DNA of 64,000 nucleotides from Photobacterium sp. TY1-4 (GTDB lineage: Bacteria > Pseudomonadota > Gammaproteobacteria > Enterobacterales > Vibrionaceae): contig NZ_CP099735.1 of assembly GCF_025398175.1 (NCBI RefSeq), forward strand, positions 372,001 to 436,000, given 5' to 3'. Made by a program: the position numbers and the translations under genes. Numbering within the stretch: position 1 is the stretch's first letter; the number at the start of each line of letters is the position of its first letter. Shown here in pieces: positions 27,668 through 37,733 of this stretch. The notes beneath the pieces were generated by a model. That model saw only the letters and a program-made list of their open reading frames with translations, made no database searches and had not been told where the DNA came from.

Positions 27668-29224
27668 ATGCTAATTGGTGTGCCAAAAGAAACACTCGCC
27701 AATGAAACGCGAGTGGCTGCGACGCCGAAAACGGTTGAACAGTTATTAAAAATGGGGTTCAGCGTTGCGATTGAGCATAACGCTGGTATTCATGCAAGTT
27801 TCGACGATGCGGCCTATGAAACCGCGGGTGCGAGTGTGGTCTCGACAGAGGAAGTCTGGCAATCAGATGTGATTCTGAAGGTCAATGCACCTCAGGTTAA
27901 CCCTGAGACTGGTGTTGATGAGTTCGAATTGATCAAAGAAGGGGCAAGCCTGGTTAGCTTTATCTGGCCGGCGCAGAACCCGGAATTGCTTGAAAAGCTT
28001 TCGAGCAAAAAAATTAATGTGATGGCGATGGACTCTGTGCCGCGTATTTCACGTGCGCAAGCACTGGATGCGCTGAGCTCCATGGCAAACATCGCCGGTT
28101 ACCGTGCTGTCGTTGAAGCTGCTCATGAGTTTGGCCGTTTCTTTACCGGGCAAATTACAGCGGCCGGTAAAGTACCACCGGCGAAGGTGCTGGTCGCCGG
28201 TGCCGGGGTCGCGGGTCTTGCGGCGATCGGTGCTGCCGGTAGCCTGGGGGCGATTGTTCGTGCCTTTGATGTTCGACCTGAAGTGAAAGAGCAGGTTGAG
28301 TCAATGGGTGCAGAGTTCCTGGAAGTTGATTTCAAGGAAGACACCAGCACCGGTGACGGCTATGCCAAAGAGATGTCGGATGAATTCAATAAGGCTGCTG
28401 AACGTCTGTACGCTGAGCAGGCTAAAGATGTCGACATTATCATTACCACGGCGCTGATCCCGGGCCGTCCGGCACCGAAACTGATCACCCAGGAAATGGT
28501 GGATTCAATGAAGCCGGGCAGTGTCATTGTTGACCTGGCGGCTGCCAACGGTGGTAACTGTGCCTATACCGAAGCTGATAAAGTGATCACCACGGCGAAC
28601 GGCGTCAAGATTATCGGGTATACCGATATGGTCGGCCGTCTGCCAACACAGTCTTCTCAGCTGTACGGGACCAACCTGGTTAACCTGCTCAAACTACTGT
28701 GCAAAGAAAAAGACGGCACCATCGACATTAACTTTGATGATGAAGTTCTGCGTGGTCTGACGGTTATCAAAGAAGGTGAAGTCACCTGGCCGGCGCCACC
28801 GATTAAAGTTTCTGCAGCCCAGCCACAACCTGCCAAGCAGGCAGCAGTGGTTGCGCCGAAACAAGCCGAGCCAACCTCTCCTGCGAAAAAGTATGGCTTG
28901 ATGGCCGCGGGCATTGCTGCCTTTGGTTGGGTGGCCAATGTCGCTCCGGCAGAATTCCTGTCTCACTTTACGGTGTTTGTGCTTGCCTGTGTGGTGGGTT
29001 ATTACGTGGTATGGAATGTCACGCACGCACTGCATACACCGTTGATGTCGGTGACCAATGCCATCTCCGGGATCATCATCGTCGGGGCATTGCTGCAAAT
29101 CGGGCAGGGGATCGGTGTCGTCACCTTCCTGGCCTTTATCGCCGTGCTGATTGCCAGCATTAACATTTTCGGTGGCTTCACCGTGACCAAGCGCATGCTT
29201 GAAATGTTCCGTAAAGATAAATAA
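27668..29224 (+). CDS. pntA: NAD(P) transhydrogenase subunit alpha
   Basis: 518 aa. With PntB it forms the proton-translocating transhydrogenase that makes NADPH from NADH at the inner membrane. The NAD(H)-binding domain I starts [20 protein letters not shown] and contains [19 protein letters not shown] Pro/Ala/Gln-rich linker (about 380-400) leads to four C-terminal membrane segments. The pntB start follows after 11 bp with GGAG. Confidence 0.97.
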   Translation: MLIGVPKETLANETRVAATPKTVEQLLKMGFSVAIEHNAGIHASFDDAAYETAGASVVSTEEVWQSDVILKVNAPQVNPETGVDEFELIKEGASLVSFIWPAQNPELLEKLSSKKINVMAMDSVPRISRAQALDALSSMANIAGYRAVVEAAHEFGRFFTGQITAAGKVPPAKVLVAGAGVAGLAAIGAAGSLGAIVRAFDVRPEVKEQVESMGAEFLEVDFKEDTSTGDGYAKEMSDEFNKAAERLYAEQAKDVDIIITTALIPGRPAPKLITQEMVDSMKPGSVIVDLAAANGGNCAYTEADKVITTANGVKIIGYTDMVGRLPTQSSQLYGTNLVNLLKLLCKEKDGTIDINFDDEVLRGLTVIKEGEVTWPAPPIKVSAAQPQPAKQAAVVAPKQAEPTSPAKKYGLMAAGIAAFGWVANVAPAEFLSHFTVFVLACVVGYYVVWNVTHALHTPLMSVTNAISGIIIVGALLQIGQGIGVVTFLAFIAVLIASINIFGGFTVTKRMLEMFRKDK

Positions 29225-29235
29225 AGGAGTAACAA

Positions 29236-30612
29236 ATGTCTGCAGGAATCGTACAAGCGGCATATCTTGTTGCTGCCGTACTTTTTATCATGTCACTGGC
29301 GGGACTTTCCAAGCAGGAAACAGCACGCGCAGGGAACTACTACGGCATCGCCGGGATGGCCATTGCGCTGATTGCAACGATCTTTGGTCCGGAAGCCCAA
29401 GGGACCGGCTGGATTATTCTGGCGATGATCATGGGTGGTGCGATTGGTATCCATTACGCGAAGAAAGTTGAAATGACCGAAATGCCGGAGCTGGTTGCCA
29501 TTCTGCACAGCTTCGTCGGGATGGCTGCGGTTCTGGTTGGTTTTAACACCTTCCTGGACCACGGTGATCTGACCGGTGCCATGCTCAACATCCACTTGGT
29601 TGAAATCTTCTTGGGTGTCTTTATCGGTGCGGTTACCTTTACCGGTTCAATTGTTGCGTTCGGTAAACTTCGCGGGCTGATTTCATCTAAGCCGCTGATG
29701 CTGCCGCATCGCCATAAGCTGAACCTGGCTGCGGTTGTGGTTTCTATTCTTCTGCTGATGATGTTTGTCAACGCGGAAGGCTCGATGTTCGCGCTGATTA
29801 TTGTCACTCTGATTGCATTTGCCTTCGGTTACCACCTGGTCGCTTCCATCGGTGGTGCGGATATGCCGGTTGTGGTATCCATGCTGAACTCCTATTCAGG
29901 ATGGGCCGCAGCGGCAGCGGGTTTCATGCTGGCTAACGATCTGTTGATTGTCACCGGTGCCTTGGTCGGCTCTTCCGGTGCGATTCTGTCTTATATCATG
30001 TGTAAGGCGATGAACCGCTCATTCATCAGCGTCATTGCCGGTGGCTTCGGGACTGATGGTTCCGTTTCTACCGGTGATGAAGAGCAGGGTGAACACCACG
30101 AAGCTTCTGCTGAAGAAGTTGCGGAAATGCTGAGTGATGCACGTTCGGTGATTATTACTCCGGGATACGGTATGGCTGTTGCTCAGGCTCAGTATCCGGT
30201 ACATGAAATTACCGAGAAGCTGCGCAAGAAAGGGGTGAACGTTCGTTTCGGGATCCACCCGGTTGCCGGTCGTCTGCCGGGTCATATGAACGTGCTGCTG
30301 GCGGAAGCCAAAGTGCCGTATGACATTGTGCTGGAAATGGATGAAATCAACGATGATTTCGAAGAAACCGATGTGGTGTTGGTGATCGGGGCCAATGACA
30401 CGGTGAACCCGGCTGCGCTGGAAGATCCGAACAGCCCGATTGCCGGAATGCCGGTTCTGGAAGTCTGGGACGCCAAGCATGTGATTGTGTTCAAGCGCTC
30501 AATGAATACCGGTTATGCCGGTGTTCAAAACCCGTTGTTCTTCAAAGAAAATACGCAAATGCTGTTTGGTGATGCGAAAGAGTCATGTAACAAGATTCTT
30601 GAGCATATCTAA
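29236..30612 (+). CDS. pntB: NAD(P) transhydrogenase subunit beta
   Basis: 458 aa. Eight to nine membrane segments (about 1-260) form the proton path. The C-terminal NADP(H)-binding domain III contains [11 protein letters not shown] and [14 protein letters not shown]. It is the partner of the pntA product and ends the two-gene operon; a strong terminator lies 26 bp after the stop. Confidence 0.97.
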   Translation: MSAGIVQAAYLVAAVLFIMSLAGLSKQETARAGNYYGIAGMAIALIATIFGPEAQGTGWIILAMIMGGAIGIHYAKKVEMTEMPELVAILHSFVGMAAVLVGFNTFLDHGDLTGAMLNIHLVEIFLGVFIGAVTFTGSIVAFGKLRGLISSKPLMLPHRHKLNLAAVVVSILLLMMFVNAEGSMFALIIVTLIAFAFGYHLVASIGGADMPVVVSMLNSYSGWAAAAAGFMLANDLLIVTGALVGSSGAILSYIMCKAMNRSFISVIAGGFGTDGSVSTGDEEQGEHHEASAEEVAEMLSDARSVIITPGYGMAVAQAQYPVHEITEKLRKKGVNVRFGIHPVAGRLPGHMNVLLAEAKVPYDIVLEMDEINDDFEETDVVLVIGANDTVNPAALEDPNSPIAGMPVLEVWDAKHVIVFKRSMNTGYAGVQNPLFFKENTQMLFGDAKESCNKILEHI

Positions 30613-30637
30613 CCACGCTGGCATTGCGCATCAATCA

Positions 30638-30662
30638 GGGAGCCTTCGGGCTCCCTTTTTTA
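30638..30662 (+). terminator. Terminator of pntAB
   Basis: GGGAGCC-TTCG-GGCTCCC followed by six T residues: a classic intrinsic terminator with a stable TTCG loop. Confidence 0.95.
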
Positions 30663-30805
30663 GATTCCGGGGTATAGCTGGAAGTCTATTGTTGTTTTGA
30701 GAAGGCCGGGAGTTCGAATCTTTTCTGGCCAACCACGCCGTTAATCCTTCTGATGAATGACAATTTGCTGACATATCACCGGAATTGAGTGATACACTTG
30801 CCGGC

Positions 30806-32248
30806 ATGAGAAAGTATGTCTTATTGTTTTCGCTGTTGATTTCAGGGGGAAGCCTTGCATCAACGGATACCTTATCTGATCGCATTGATGCGGTCCGTTC
30901 CGAGTTACTCAACAGCGAGCCGCTGGCGACGTACGATTTCAGGCAACTACAAAGCCAATTCCCGAATCCGCTGTTATTGCCATCAAGTTTGCTACCGCAA
31001 TCCTCGGCATATCCGCTGAAGTCTCTGAGACGCCTTTATGCCAATGCGATCAGCTGTAAAGGCCCCTGGCCGGTCAGCCCGCTGGTGACGCATCCGGTCG
31101 TCTTTACCCGGGCAATCTGCAACAACACAATCCTGCCGAAAGGCTGGTTTGTCCGTTCAGGTTATATTCATCCGGGCGGTGGTAGTTATGCTACCCGATA
31201 TATCGAGAAACATCCGGAAGCAGCCCAGCAACTGGCGGGCTATTTGCACATTCAGGAGCGGGAACTGGCGCCGACCAATACGGCGCTGGGACGGCTTCAG
31301 CGTATGAGCAGCGAAGAGATCCAGGTCTATATTGCCGGTGCGAAAACGTTCATTTCCAACGGCGAGCTCTGGATCCGCAATGGCAATGAATATTATGTCT
31401 ATGATCAGCCGGCCTGGTCGGTGGCGCTGAATAAATACGACATGCATTTTATTCGGTTGAACCAAACGGACTTTTGCCTGGTCAAAAGCGGCAATATCTG
31501 TTGGCAGGAAGAAGATAAGTCTCAGCTGACGTTTTATCTGCTGGTCGGTTTGCTGGTCGGCAACATTGCCTTGTTGGTTGGCTGGGGTGTGTACCGGTTG
31601 CGGATCCGTCGCCGTGCCATGCAAGAGCGCATGCTGGTGCTGCAGATTCTGACTCACGAATTGCGGACACCGATCGCGAGTCTGGGCATGACAGTTGAGG
31701 GTTTCCGCAGGCACTTTGATGCTTTGCCCGAAAGCCTATATGATGAATTCAGGCGGCTTACCGACGATGCCAGACGCTTGCGCCAGCTGGCCGAGGCCAG
31801 CAAGGATTATTTGCAAGCAAACCAACAAGAATTAAGCGTTCAGCAGGTTGATTCCTTCAATGAATGGATGGAATACCTGAGTGAACCCTATGCAGGCGTT
31901 TCTCTCCAGTTGGCAGAGGATCGCTCTGTCTCGGTCAATATTTACTGGCTGGGCACTTGTATTGATAATTTGTTATCTAATGCCCAGAAATACGGCACTG
32001 CGCCGATCACTTTATCGTCATCGTTTCGTGATGGAAAGTTGATTGTAAGAGTTGAAGATAAGGGACAGCTCGGATCAAAAGACTGGGCTCGATTAAGAAA
32101 GCCCTTTGTCAGTGAAAAAGGCCTGGGGCTTGGTCTTACAATCGTAGAATCGATGATACGTAGAATGGGCGGACGAATGAAGTTACAAGGTCCGCCTACC
32201 ACTTTTATTTTGGAGATACCGTGTGAATCAAACACTGCTTCTGGTTGA
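30806..32248 (+). CDS. vxrA: VxrA/VbrK-type sensor histidine kinase (DUF3404)
   Basis: 480 aa. Signal peptide (MRKYVLLFSLLISGGSLAS), a DUF3404 periplasmic sensor (about 25-245), one membrane segment (about 250-272), then kinase core: H-box LTHELRTPIASLG, N-box DNLLSNAQKYG and G-box GLGLGLTIVESM. In Vibrio cholerae VxrAB (WigKR) responds to cell-wall damage and controls T6SS and biofilm; in V. parahaemolyticus VbrKR senses beta-lactams. ATG 30806 is used rather than an upstream TTG. Overlaps vxrB by 26 bp. Confidence 0.88.
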   Translation: MRKYVLLFSLLISGGSLASTDTLSDRIDAVRSELLNSEPLATYDFRQLQSQFPNPLLLPSSLLPQSSAYPLKSLRRLYANAISCKGPWPVSPLVTHPVVFTRAICNNTILPKGWFVRSGYIHPGGGSYATRYIEKHPEAAQQLAGYLHIQERELAPTNTALGRLQRMSSEEIQVYIAGAKTFISNGELWIRNGNEYYVYDQPAWSVALNKYDMHFIRLNQTDFCLVKSGNICWQEEDKSQLTFYLLVGLLVGNIALLVGWGVYRLRIRRRAMQERMLVLQILTHELRTPIASLGMTVEGFRRHFDALPESLYDEFRRLTDDARRLRQLAEASKDYLQANQQELSVQQVDSFNEWMEYLSEPYAGVSLQLAEDRSVSVNIYWLGTCIDNLLSNAQKYGTAPITLSSSFRDGKLIVRVEDKGQLGSKDWARLRKPFVSEKGLGLGLTIVESMIRRMGGRMKLQGPPTTFILEIPCESNTASG

Positions 32249-32891
32249 AGATGACCAAAATTTAGCTGCTGGTTTGCTGGAAAGCCTGAGAGAAGCAGGC
32301 TACGAATGCCTCTACGCGGATTGTGCAACAAAAGTCGCTGATCTCTGGCCCCAGGCAGATTTGGTGGTGCTGGATCGCCAGTTACCTGAGGGCGACTCTC
32401 TGGATTACCTGAACGGCTGGCTTGAGATGAAGCATTTGCCGGTCATTCTGCTCACAGCCATGGTATCGATTTCTGACAAAGTCGATGGGCTGGATTCAGG
32501 TGCAAAAGACTATCTGACCAAGCCGTTTGCCGAAGAAGAGCTGCTGGCACGGATCCGGGTTCATCTCCGCAACGGTGATGAGCAGCCGGCACAAGCGGCC
32601 AATGTCATTTCAGTCGGTAATATTGATATTGATCTGGATAGCCGGGAAGTGAAGCAAGGTGAAGATGTCATCGTGCTGACACGCACCGAATTTGAACTGT
32701 TGGTCTTTCTGGCCAAGCACTCGGGCCGTGTGTTTACGCGGGATGAGTTGCTGGATCAGGTCTGGGGCTATAACCACTATCCGACTACGCGTACCGTCGA
32801 TACTCATATTCTTCAGCTACGCCAAAAGTTACCGGGTATCGAAATTGAAACCCTGCGTGGTGTCGGCTACCGAATGAAATCATCGAAGTAA
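32223..32891 (+). CDS. vxrB: VxrB/VbrR-type OmpR-family response regulator
   Basis: 222 aa, GTG start. Receiver domain (1-120) with acidic pocket VEDD and phospho-acceptor Asp in LVVLDRQLPEGDS, and Lys in AKDYLTKPF. The C-terminal winged helix carries VLTRTEFELLVFLAKHSGRV and TVDTHILQLRQKL. Translationally coupled to the kinase upstream and to vxrC (TAATG overlap). Confidence 0.9.
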   Translation: MNQTLLLVEDDQNLAAGLLESLREAGYECLYADCATKVADLWPQADLVVLDRQLPEGDSLDYLNGWLEMKHLPVILLTAMVSISDKVDGLDSGAKDYLTKPFAEEELLARIRVHLRNGDEQPAQAANVISVGNIDIDLDSREVKQGEDVIVLTRTEFELLVFLAKHSGRVFTRDELLDQVWGYNHYPTTRTVDTHILQLRQKLPGIEIETLRGVGYRMKSSK

Positions 32892-33757
32892 TGCGAAAAG
32901 AGCTTTCTTTAACCTGTTCGTTGCTGTTCCTCAACTCGGTGCTGGTGTCACCGAGTTTTGCTACGGGTTGGTTTGCCGGGCAGGATGTCTACACGGTCGC
33001 TCATCAGCGGTTGTTGGAAGGGAAAACGGCTGATAGCTTTGGCAGCATGGTACAAGCCTGGCAACAGCAGCCTGACGGCACCCAGCAGAATAACCTTAAT
33101 CAGCTGCTACAACTGGCGATCACCGAGGATTGTGGCCGGAGCTTATCTCAAGGCACGTTACCTGACTGGTTGCCTAACCTGGCGATCCAGCGAGAAGTAA
33201 TACAAAGCGTCAATCAGACCATGCTGAAGCTCTCGATTAACGGTACCAGCCGAACAGAGCTGAAAGAGGTTCGGTTGTCGAAATGGCCGGATCAGGATGT
33301 GATTAATACCACCCCCCGGATTGCGGATGGAGGGTACTTCAATGTCGAGGCGCGTCGACTGGAAGCGCCCGTGGAAGCCGGCCTGTATCAGTTGACCATT
33401 ACCACGGCTCAGGATGAAGTGTTGAATCAGTGGGTCGTTTTAACGTCTCCGTTGGCGAAGCAGCGGATTGGCTGGAAAGACAGCAAGAACTGGCGAATCG
33501 AACAGGGTGGATTGCCGAATCCGGCTTGTCCGTCAGAAGTGCTGTCGATGAGCCTCTATGATCTCAATGACACCAGCTGGACGCCGCTGTGGACCGAAAA
33601 TGTTGATGGCCGGTTACCCACCACGTTGCCGGTGATTGATGTCGCAGACGGTCGCTACTGGCTGAGTGTCGGTCTGATTGAAAGCCGCTGGCAAGGCAAT
33701 ATTGCGATTCTGGATATCCAGCGTATCACCCGCCCGGTAGATTATCCGGGATTCTGA
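32891..33757 (+). CDS. vxrC: DUF2861 periplasmic protein, VxrC-like
   Basis: 288 aa with a signal peptide (about 1-25) and a DUF2861 body; family members follow vxrAB in vibrios. It is exported and predicted periplasmic, and may modulate the VxrA sensor. Start overlaps the vxrB stop. In V. cholerae the operon continues with vxrD and vxrE, but here a terminator and the unrelated nnrS follow. Confidence 0.85.
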   Translation: MRKELSLTCSLLFLNSVLVSPSFATGWFAGQDVYTVAHQRLLEGKTADSFGSMVQAWQQQPDGTQQNNLNQLLQLAITEDCGRSLSQGTLPDWLPNLAIQREVIQSVNQTMLKLSINGTSRTELKEVRLSKWPDQDVINTTPRIADGGYFNVEARRLEAPVEAGLYQLTITTAQDEVLNQWVVLTSPLAKQRIGWKDSKNWRIEQGGLPNPACPSEVLSMSLYDLNDTSWTPLWTENVDGRLPTTLPVIDVADGRYWLSVGLIESRWQGNIAILDIQRITRPVDYPGF

Positions 33758-33791
33758 CCCGGTCAAAGCCCAGAATATGAATTAAAGACTA

Positions 33792-33827
33792 AGCCCGCTC
33801 GGTTGCACAAACCTGGCGGGCTGTTTT
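33792..33827 (+). terminator. Terminator of the vxr operon
   Basis: AGCCCGC and GCGGGCT pair across a 17-base loop, followed by GTTTT. Ends the operon about 35 bp after vxrC. Confidence 0.75.
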
Positions 33828-33950
33828 ATCTTTGCTCATGCTGTCACGTCGTTTCCACGGGACCCTGCTTTTTGTCTTAAAGATGTATTTTCATTGCAAC
33901 TTTAAAGGTGTATTATTCATGCATGTTTAAATGATGCGATAGGTAGCCGT

Positions 33951-35156
33951 ATGATGCAGATTCTTGATCAAGCCAAGGAGCAACGGATCCCCCCACTTTT
34001 TCGTCTGGCTTTTCGACCGTTTTTCCTGGCCGGAAGCGCTTTTTCGGTGATTGCCATGGTGATTTGGGCCATGTTCTGGTCAGGGACTGTTAATCTTTCT
34101 GGGTGGATGTATGGTCATCCCATCTGGTGGCATAGCCATGAAATGTTGTTTGGATTTACCGGGGCCATTATTGTCGGTTTTCTCCTGACGGCGGTGCAAA
34201 ACTGGACCGGCAATCCCGGCGTAAGAGGCTGGCGGCTGGCCATCATCTTTTGTTGCTGGCTTGTGGCACGACTTGGGCTGCTTTTTTCAACGCCCGGGTG
34301 GGTGTGGATGGTATTTGATCTACTGTGGATGCCATTAGCCGCTTATTTCCTGGCGAAGCCAATTGTGCTGCGGAAGCAATGGAATAACTTGTTTTTCTCT
34401 CCGTTGATTTTATTGCTGACTTACTTAAATGCGCGCTTTCATTTGATTGCCCTGGGCATCTCAGATGATAACGTGCATCACGTGTCGATGGTGGCTATTG
34501 TTACAATTTCAGTGATTGTACTGGTTGTTGGGGGCAGGGTGATTCCATTTTTCACCTGGCGAGGCACCCAAACCGAGCAGATCACTCGGATCACCTGGCT
34601 CGAGCGCGCAGCACTGATCCCGTGCTGGCTACTCTTGGCTTGTGTGCTACTCCCTATTCCGATTGCGATCCGTGAGGTGGCACTGCCAGGGTTGCTGGCT
34701 GCAACGGCTGTATTTAACTTGCTGCGCTTTTTGCGCTGGCGGACTTGGTCGACATTGAGCGTGCCGCTACTGTGGCTGCTGCATTTTGCTTATCTGTTTA
34801 TGATTCTCGGGTTGTTACTGCTTGCCGCGCAACAAATGACGGGGGCGGTAAGTTACAGTGTCGCGCTTCATTTTATGACGGTTGGCGGGATTGGAGCGAT
34901 GATTCTGGCGATGATAGCCCGGGTCTCGTTAGGTCATACCGGACGCCCGCTTCAAATCCGGCGCTGGATGGTTGCAGGCTTTGTCCTCATGATGTGTTCA
35001 GCTTTGGCGCGGACGTTAATGCTGATGATTTTTCCGTCGCTGGCAATCAGCAGCTATATCGTTTCTGCGCTGTTGTGGGCTTGCGCATTCGGGATTTTCA
35101 CCGTGGTTTATTATCCAATCCTAACGTGTCCACGATTGGACGGCAGACCGGGTTAG
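33951..35156 (+). CDS. nnrS: NnrS family membrane protein
   Basis: 401 aa with about 12 membrane segments. NnrS proteins are haem/copper membrane proteins that protect against nitric-oxide stress. Family features include PPLFRLAFRPFFLAGSAF, HPIWWHSHEMLFGF and the conserved His-rich stretches HVSMVAIVT. Two tandem ATGs (33951, 33954) are possible starts. No NsrR or NorR site was identified upstream. Confidence 0.88.
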   Translation: MMQILDQAKEQRIPPLFRLAFRPFFLAGSAFSVIAMVIWAMFWSGTVNLSGWMYGHPIWWHSHEMLFGFTGAIIVGFLLTAVQNWTGNPGVRGWRLAIIFCCWLVARLGLLFSTPGWVWMVFDLLWMPLAAYFLAKPIVLRKQWNNLFFSPLILLLTYLNARFHLIALGISDDNVHHVSMVAIVTISVIVLVVGGRVIPFFTWRGTQTEQITRITWLERAALIPCWLLLACVLLPIPIAIREVALPGLLAATAVFNLLRFLRWRTWSTLSVPLLWLLHFAYLFMILGLLLLAAQQMTGAVSYSVALHFMTVGGIGAMILAMIARVSLGHTGRPLQIRRWMVAGFVLMMCSALARTLMLMIFPSLAISSYIVSALLWACAFGIFTVVYYPILTCPRLDGRPG

Positions 35157-35219
35157 TGACATTGGGTACTTTTATGCCTAAAATACCGCTCCATTTTCAA
35201 TGAGCAGAAATATACAGTC

Positions 35220-35396
35220 ATGCTGAATAACACGCCAACATTGACGCACGAGCAGCAGCAACAGGCTGCTGAACGAATCCATGAACTCATGGCTCAGGGA
35301 ATCAGCAGCGGGGAGGCAATCATGATGGTTGCGAATGAAATTCGCGAGGCTGACGCGAAAAACCAGGCACAGGACAGCGATGCAGACGCTGAATAG
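35220..35396 (+). CDS. yoaH: UPF0181 family protein YoaH
   Basis: 58 aa, begins [18 protein letters not shown] and contains [17 protein letters not shown], the UPF0181/YoaH signature. Small, acidic and soluble, function unknown. It lies 63 bp after nnrS and directly before a terminator; its own ribosome site is poor, so it may be read through from nnrS. Confidence 0.85.
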   Translation: MLNNTPTLTHEQQQQAAERIHELMAQGISSGEAIMMVANEIREADAKNQAQDSDADAE

Positions 35397-35417
35397 TGCG
35401 GTAAAACAGGATACGGA

Positions 35418-35444
35418 CAGGCGCCAATTGGCGCCTGTTTTTTC
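35418..35444 (+). terminator. Rho-independent terminator
   Basis: CAGGCGCCAATTGGCGCCTG perfect stem followed by TTTTTT, 21 bp after yoaH. Confidence 0.93.
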
Positions 35445-35557
35445 ATCAAATTGTGCGTAAAATCTCAACTGTGTCAATAGGGTTTAGCAAAGTGTTCCGA
35501 GCTGAAATACACTTGAAGCGTTAGCTTTTTGTATGAACTTTTACACAGGGGGGGCGG

Positions 35558-36073
35558 ATGAATAATCGGTACTTAAAAGCACGTACATTAGCCAGAGCAA
35601 AGCATCAGGGCCAAATGTATGGCAGTGTCCCGTATTATGTCCACCTTGAAGCGGTATCCCGCCTGGCCAGCCCGTTTGGCACTGATGCGATGGTTGTCGC
35701 GCAACTTCATGATGTTATTGAAGATACGGAAACCAGTGTTGATGAATTGGCCGCAGATTTCGGATTTCTGGTTGCCGATGCCGTCGCCTATATCAGCGAT
35801 GGCAAGTTTGATAATCGGTTGTCACGCAAAGCTGAAATTCATCAGCGTTTGGCTGCGTTAGATGTTGATGAAGAAGCGGCCAGAATTGCGCTGATTGTGA
35901 AGGCTTGCGATCGGTTGGCAAATGTTCGCGCCAGCTTACATGGTGAAGCATCCTATTTCAGTTTGTATCAACAGGAGCATACAAACTTTAAAGAGGCGGT
36001 ATATCGCCAGGGGCTGTGCGAGGCAATTTGGTGGGAATTGGACAACTTAATTAATCGTTCTCAGGCATCCTGA
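35558..36073 (+). CDS. HD-domain phosphohydrolase, MESH1/SpoT-hydrolase-like
   Basis: 171 aa HD-domain protein of the small alarmone-hydrolase type. HD ligands are seen in YVHLEAVSRLAS, QLHDVIEDTE and the C-terminal KACDRLANVRAS. No synthetase domain. Could cleave (p)ppGpp or another phosphorylated nucleotide; the substrate is inferred from family only. Single gene, converging on nadE with a shared terminator. Confidence 0.8.
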   Translation: MNNRYLKARTLARAKHQGQMYGSVPYYVHLEAVSRLASPFGTDAMVVAQLHDVIEDTETSVDELAADFGFLVADAVAYISDGKFDNRLSRKAEIHQRLAALDVDEEAARIALIVKACDRLANVRASLHGEASYFSLYQQEHTNFKEAVYRQGLCEAIWWELDNLINRSQAS

Positions 36074-36090
36074 GAACGATTGTGGTGATA

Positions 36091-36115
36091 AAAAGGGGCG
36101 TAAAGCCCCTTTTTC
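36091..36115. terminator. Bidirectional terminator
   Basis: AAAAGGGGC-GTAAA-GCCCCTTTTT lies between the convergent HD-domain gene and nadE. It has A- and T-runs on either side, so it can serve both strands. A second inverted repeat (CGTTCTCAGG/CCTGAGAACG, 36056-36078) overlaps the HD gene stop. Confidence 0.88.
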
Positions 36116-36138
36116 TTGCTCATGATTTCTCGACGCTA

Positions 36139-36981
36139 TCACGCTTGCTCTTCGTCATAGATGGTCGGGATTGGCTGACGCTTGTGCTGAGTTGCCTGAT
36201 AAATCTCGACCAAACGCTCGGCAACTTCGGATTCAACCGGTTTACCTTCCAGAAAATCATCGATTTGGTCATAGGTGACCAGCAGGGCGTGCTCATCCGG
36301 CTTCTGCGGTGCCAGCTCTTCCAGATCGGCGGTCGGTACTTTCTTCACCAGCACTTCCGGCGCACCCAACGTTGCGGCGAGCAGGCGAACCTGACGTTTA
36401 TTCAGACCAAACAGCGGTGCCAAATCACACGCCCCGTCACCGAACTTGGTATAGAAGCCGGTAATGTTCTCGGCAGAATGATCCGTTCCCAGAACCATCC
36501 CCCCCACCAAACCGGCGATTTCGTATTGAGCGACCATGCGCGCGCGGGCCTTCACGTTGCCTTTTACGAAATCCTGCTTGATGTGACACTCAGGTGCCAG
36601 CGGCGTTTGCTCCAGGGCTGCTAATGTGCTGGCGTGCAGGCCATCCACGCCATCTTTGATATTCACGCTGACCGAGTGGGTCGGTTGAATAAAAGACAGC
36701 GCCATCTGGGCCTCGTCTTCATCATGTTGCTCACCGTAAGGCAGGCGGACCGCGATGAACTGATAGTCGTGAGAATTGCTTTCGTCATTCAACCGGTTAA
36801 TCGCCAGTTGCGCCAAGCGGCCGCAAAGGGTTGAGTCAACACCGCCACTGATCCCTAGCACCAGAGACTTACATCCGGTTTGCTTCATTTTTGTCTGAAT
36901 GAAACTGATACGGCGCTGGATCTCAAAATCGACATCAATTTCCGGTAAAACGCGCATCTCCGCGCGAATGAGCTGTTCCAT
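36139..36981 (-). CDS. nadE: NH3-dependent NAD+ synthetase
   Basis: 280 aa, ammonia-dependent NadE that converts NaAD to NAD+. The PP-loop motif is [31 protein letters not shown] matches the NadE substrate region. It lacks a glutaminase domain. Divergent from a nadD-like gene with about 180 bp between, so both last steps of NAD synthesis may be regulated together. Confidence 0.95.
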   Translation of the reverse strand: MEQLIRAEMRVLPEIDVDFEIQRRISFIQTKMKQTGCKSLVLGISGGVDSTLCGRLAQLAINRLNDESNSHDYQFIAVRLPYGEQHDEDEAQMALSFIQPTHSVSVNIKDGVDGLHASTLAALEQTPLAPECHIKQDFVKGNVKARARMVAQYEIAGLVGGMVLGTDHSAENITGFYTKFGDGACDLAPLFGLNKRQVRLLAATLGAPEVLVKKVPTADLEELAPQKPDEHALLVTYDQIDDFLEGKPVESEVAERLVEIYQATQHKRQPIPTIYDEEQA

Positions 36982-37164
36982 AGTGAGAGAATCCTCAGGG
37001 CATTGCCCGCTTTCTAACCAAATAGCCGAACTGAAGAGAAAAACTTCAGTCTTAGCGTTAAACCTTTTCCAAAATCATGCGATAACTCTTTAAGAGGATC
37101 AATCCTGAACAAACGATAAAATCAAATAAATCGTAAATTGGTATAAAAAAGGGCCACATTCGCT

Positions 37165-37689
37165 ATGACAGTATCGATTGCCGTTTTTGGTAGTGCATTT
37201 AACCCACCGAGTTTAGGGCATAAATCCGTGCTGGAACGGCTGCAGCATTTTGATCGGGTGTTGCTGCTACCGAGCTTTGCCCATGCGTGGGGCAAGGTGA
37301 TGATCGACTATGAAGCTCGCTGTGAACTGGTTGAAGCTTTCATTGCCGATTTGGGGCTACCGAATCTTGAATTATCCCGTCTGGAACAGGAAATGGCGGT
37401 GGGCCAGGAATCGATTACCACATTTGCGGTGTTAACTGAGCTGCAGAAACGTCAGCCTGACGCTCAACTGACGTTTGTCGTTGGGCCGGACAACTTTCTG
37501 AATTTTCACAAGTTCTATAAGGCCGATGAGATTTTGGCTCAATGGCAGGTACTTGCCTGCCCGGAAACTGTCAATATTCGGAGTACGCAAATTCGTGATA
37601 ATATTGTCAATAATGGCTGTATTTCACATTTAACGACACCGCAAGTCGCTAAAATGCTCGAAGATAGAGAACGTTATCGTTTCCAATAA
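37165..37689 (+). CDS. NadD-like nucleotidyltransferase
   Basis: 174 aa nucleotidyltransferase of the NadD/NMNAT family, with GSAFNPPSLGHK at the N-terminus and NIRSTQIRDNI near the C-terminus (the SxxxIR-type motif). It should adenylylate nicotinate mononucleotide to NaAD, the substrate of NadE encoded divergently. The first His of the HxGH motif is replaced by Ser (SLGH), as in divergent family members. A canonical nadD is likely elsewhere, so no symbol is given. Confidence 0.8.
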   Translation: MTVSIAVFGSAFNPPSLGHKSVLERLQHFDRVLLLPSFAHAWGKVMIDYEARCELVEAFIADLGLPNLELSRLEQEMAVGQESITTFAVLTELQKRQPDAQLTFVVGPDNFLNFHKFYKADEILAQWQVLACPETVNIRSTQIRDNIVNNGCISHLTTPQVAKMLEDRERYRFQ

Positions 37690-37733
37690 TTAAAAGTACG
37701 TGTGTAGAGTTTGGTAAGAAAAGGCAGGGTTTC

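Noticed and set aside
16452..34539. KOPS-like GGGCAGGG at 16452, 29102 and 34532, all pointing toward dif
   Set aside because: Orientation is as expected for FtsK loading, but three 8-mers in this span is near chance and no strand statistics could be computed.
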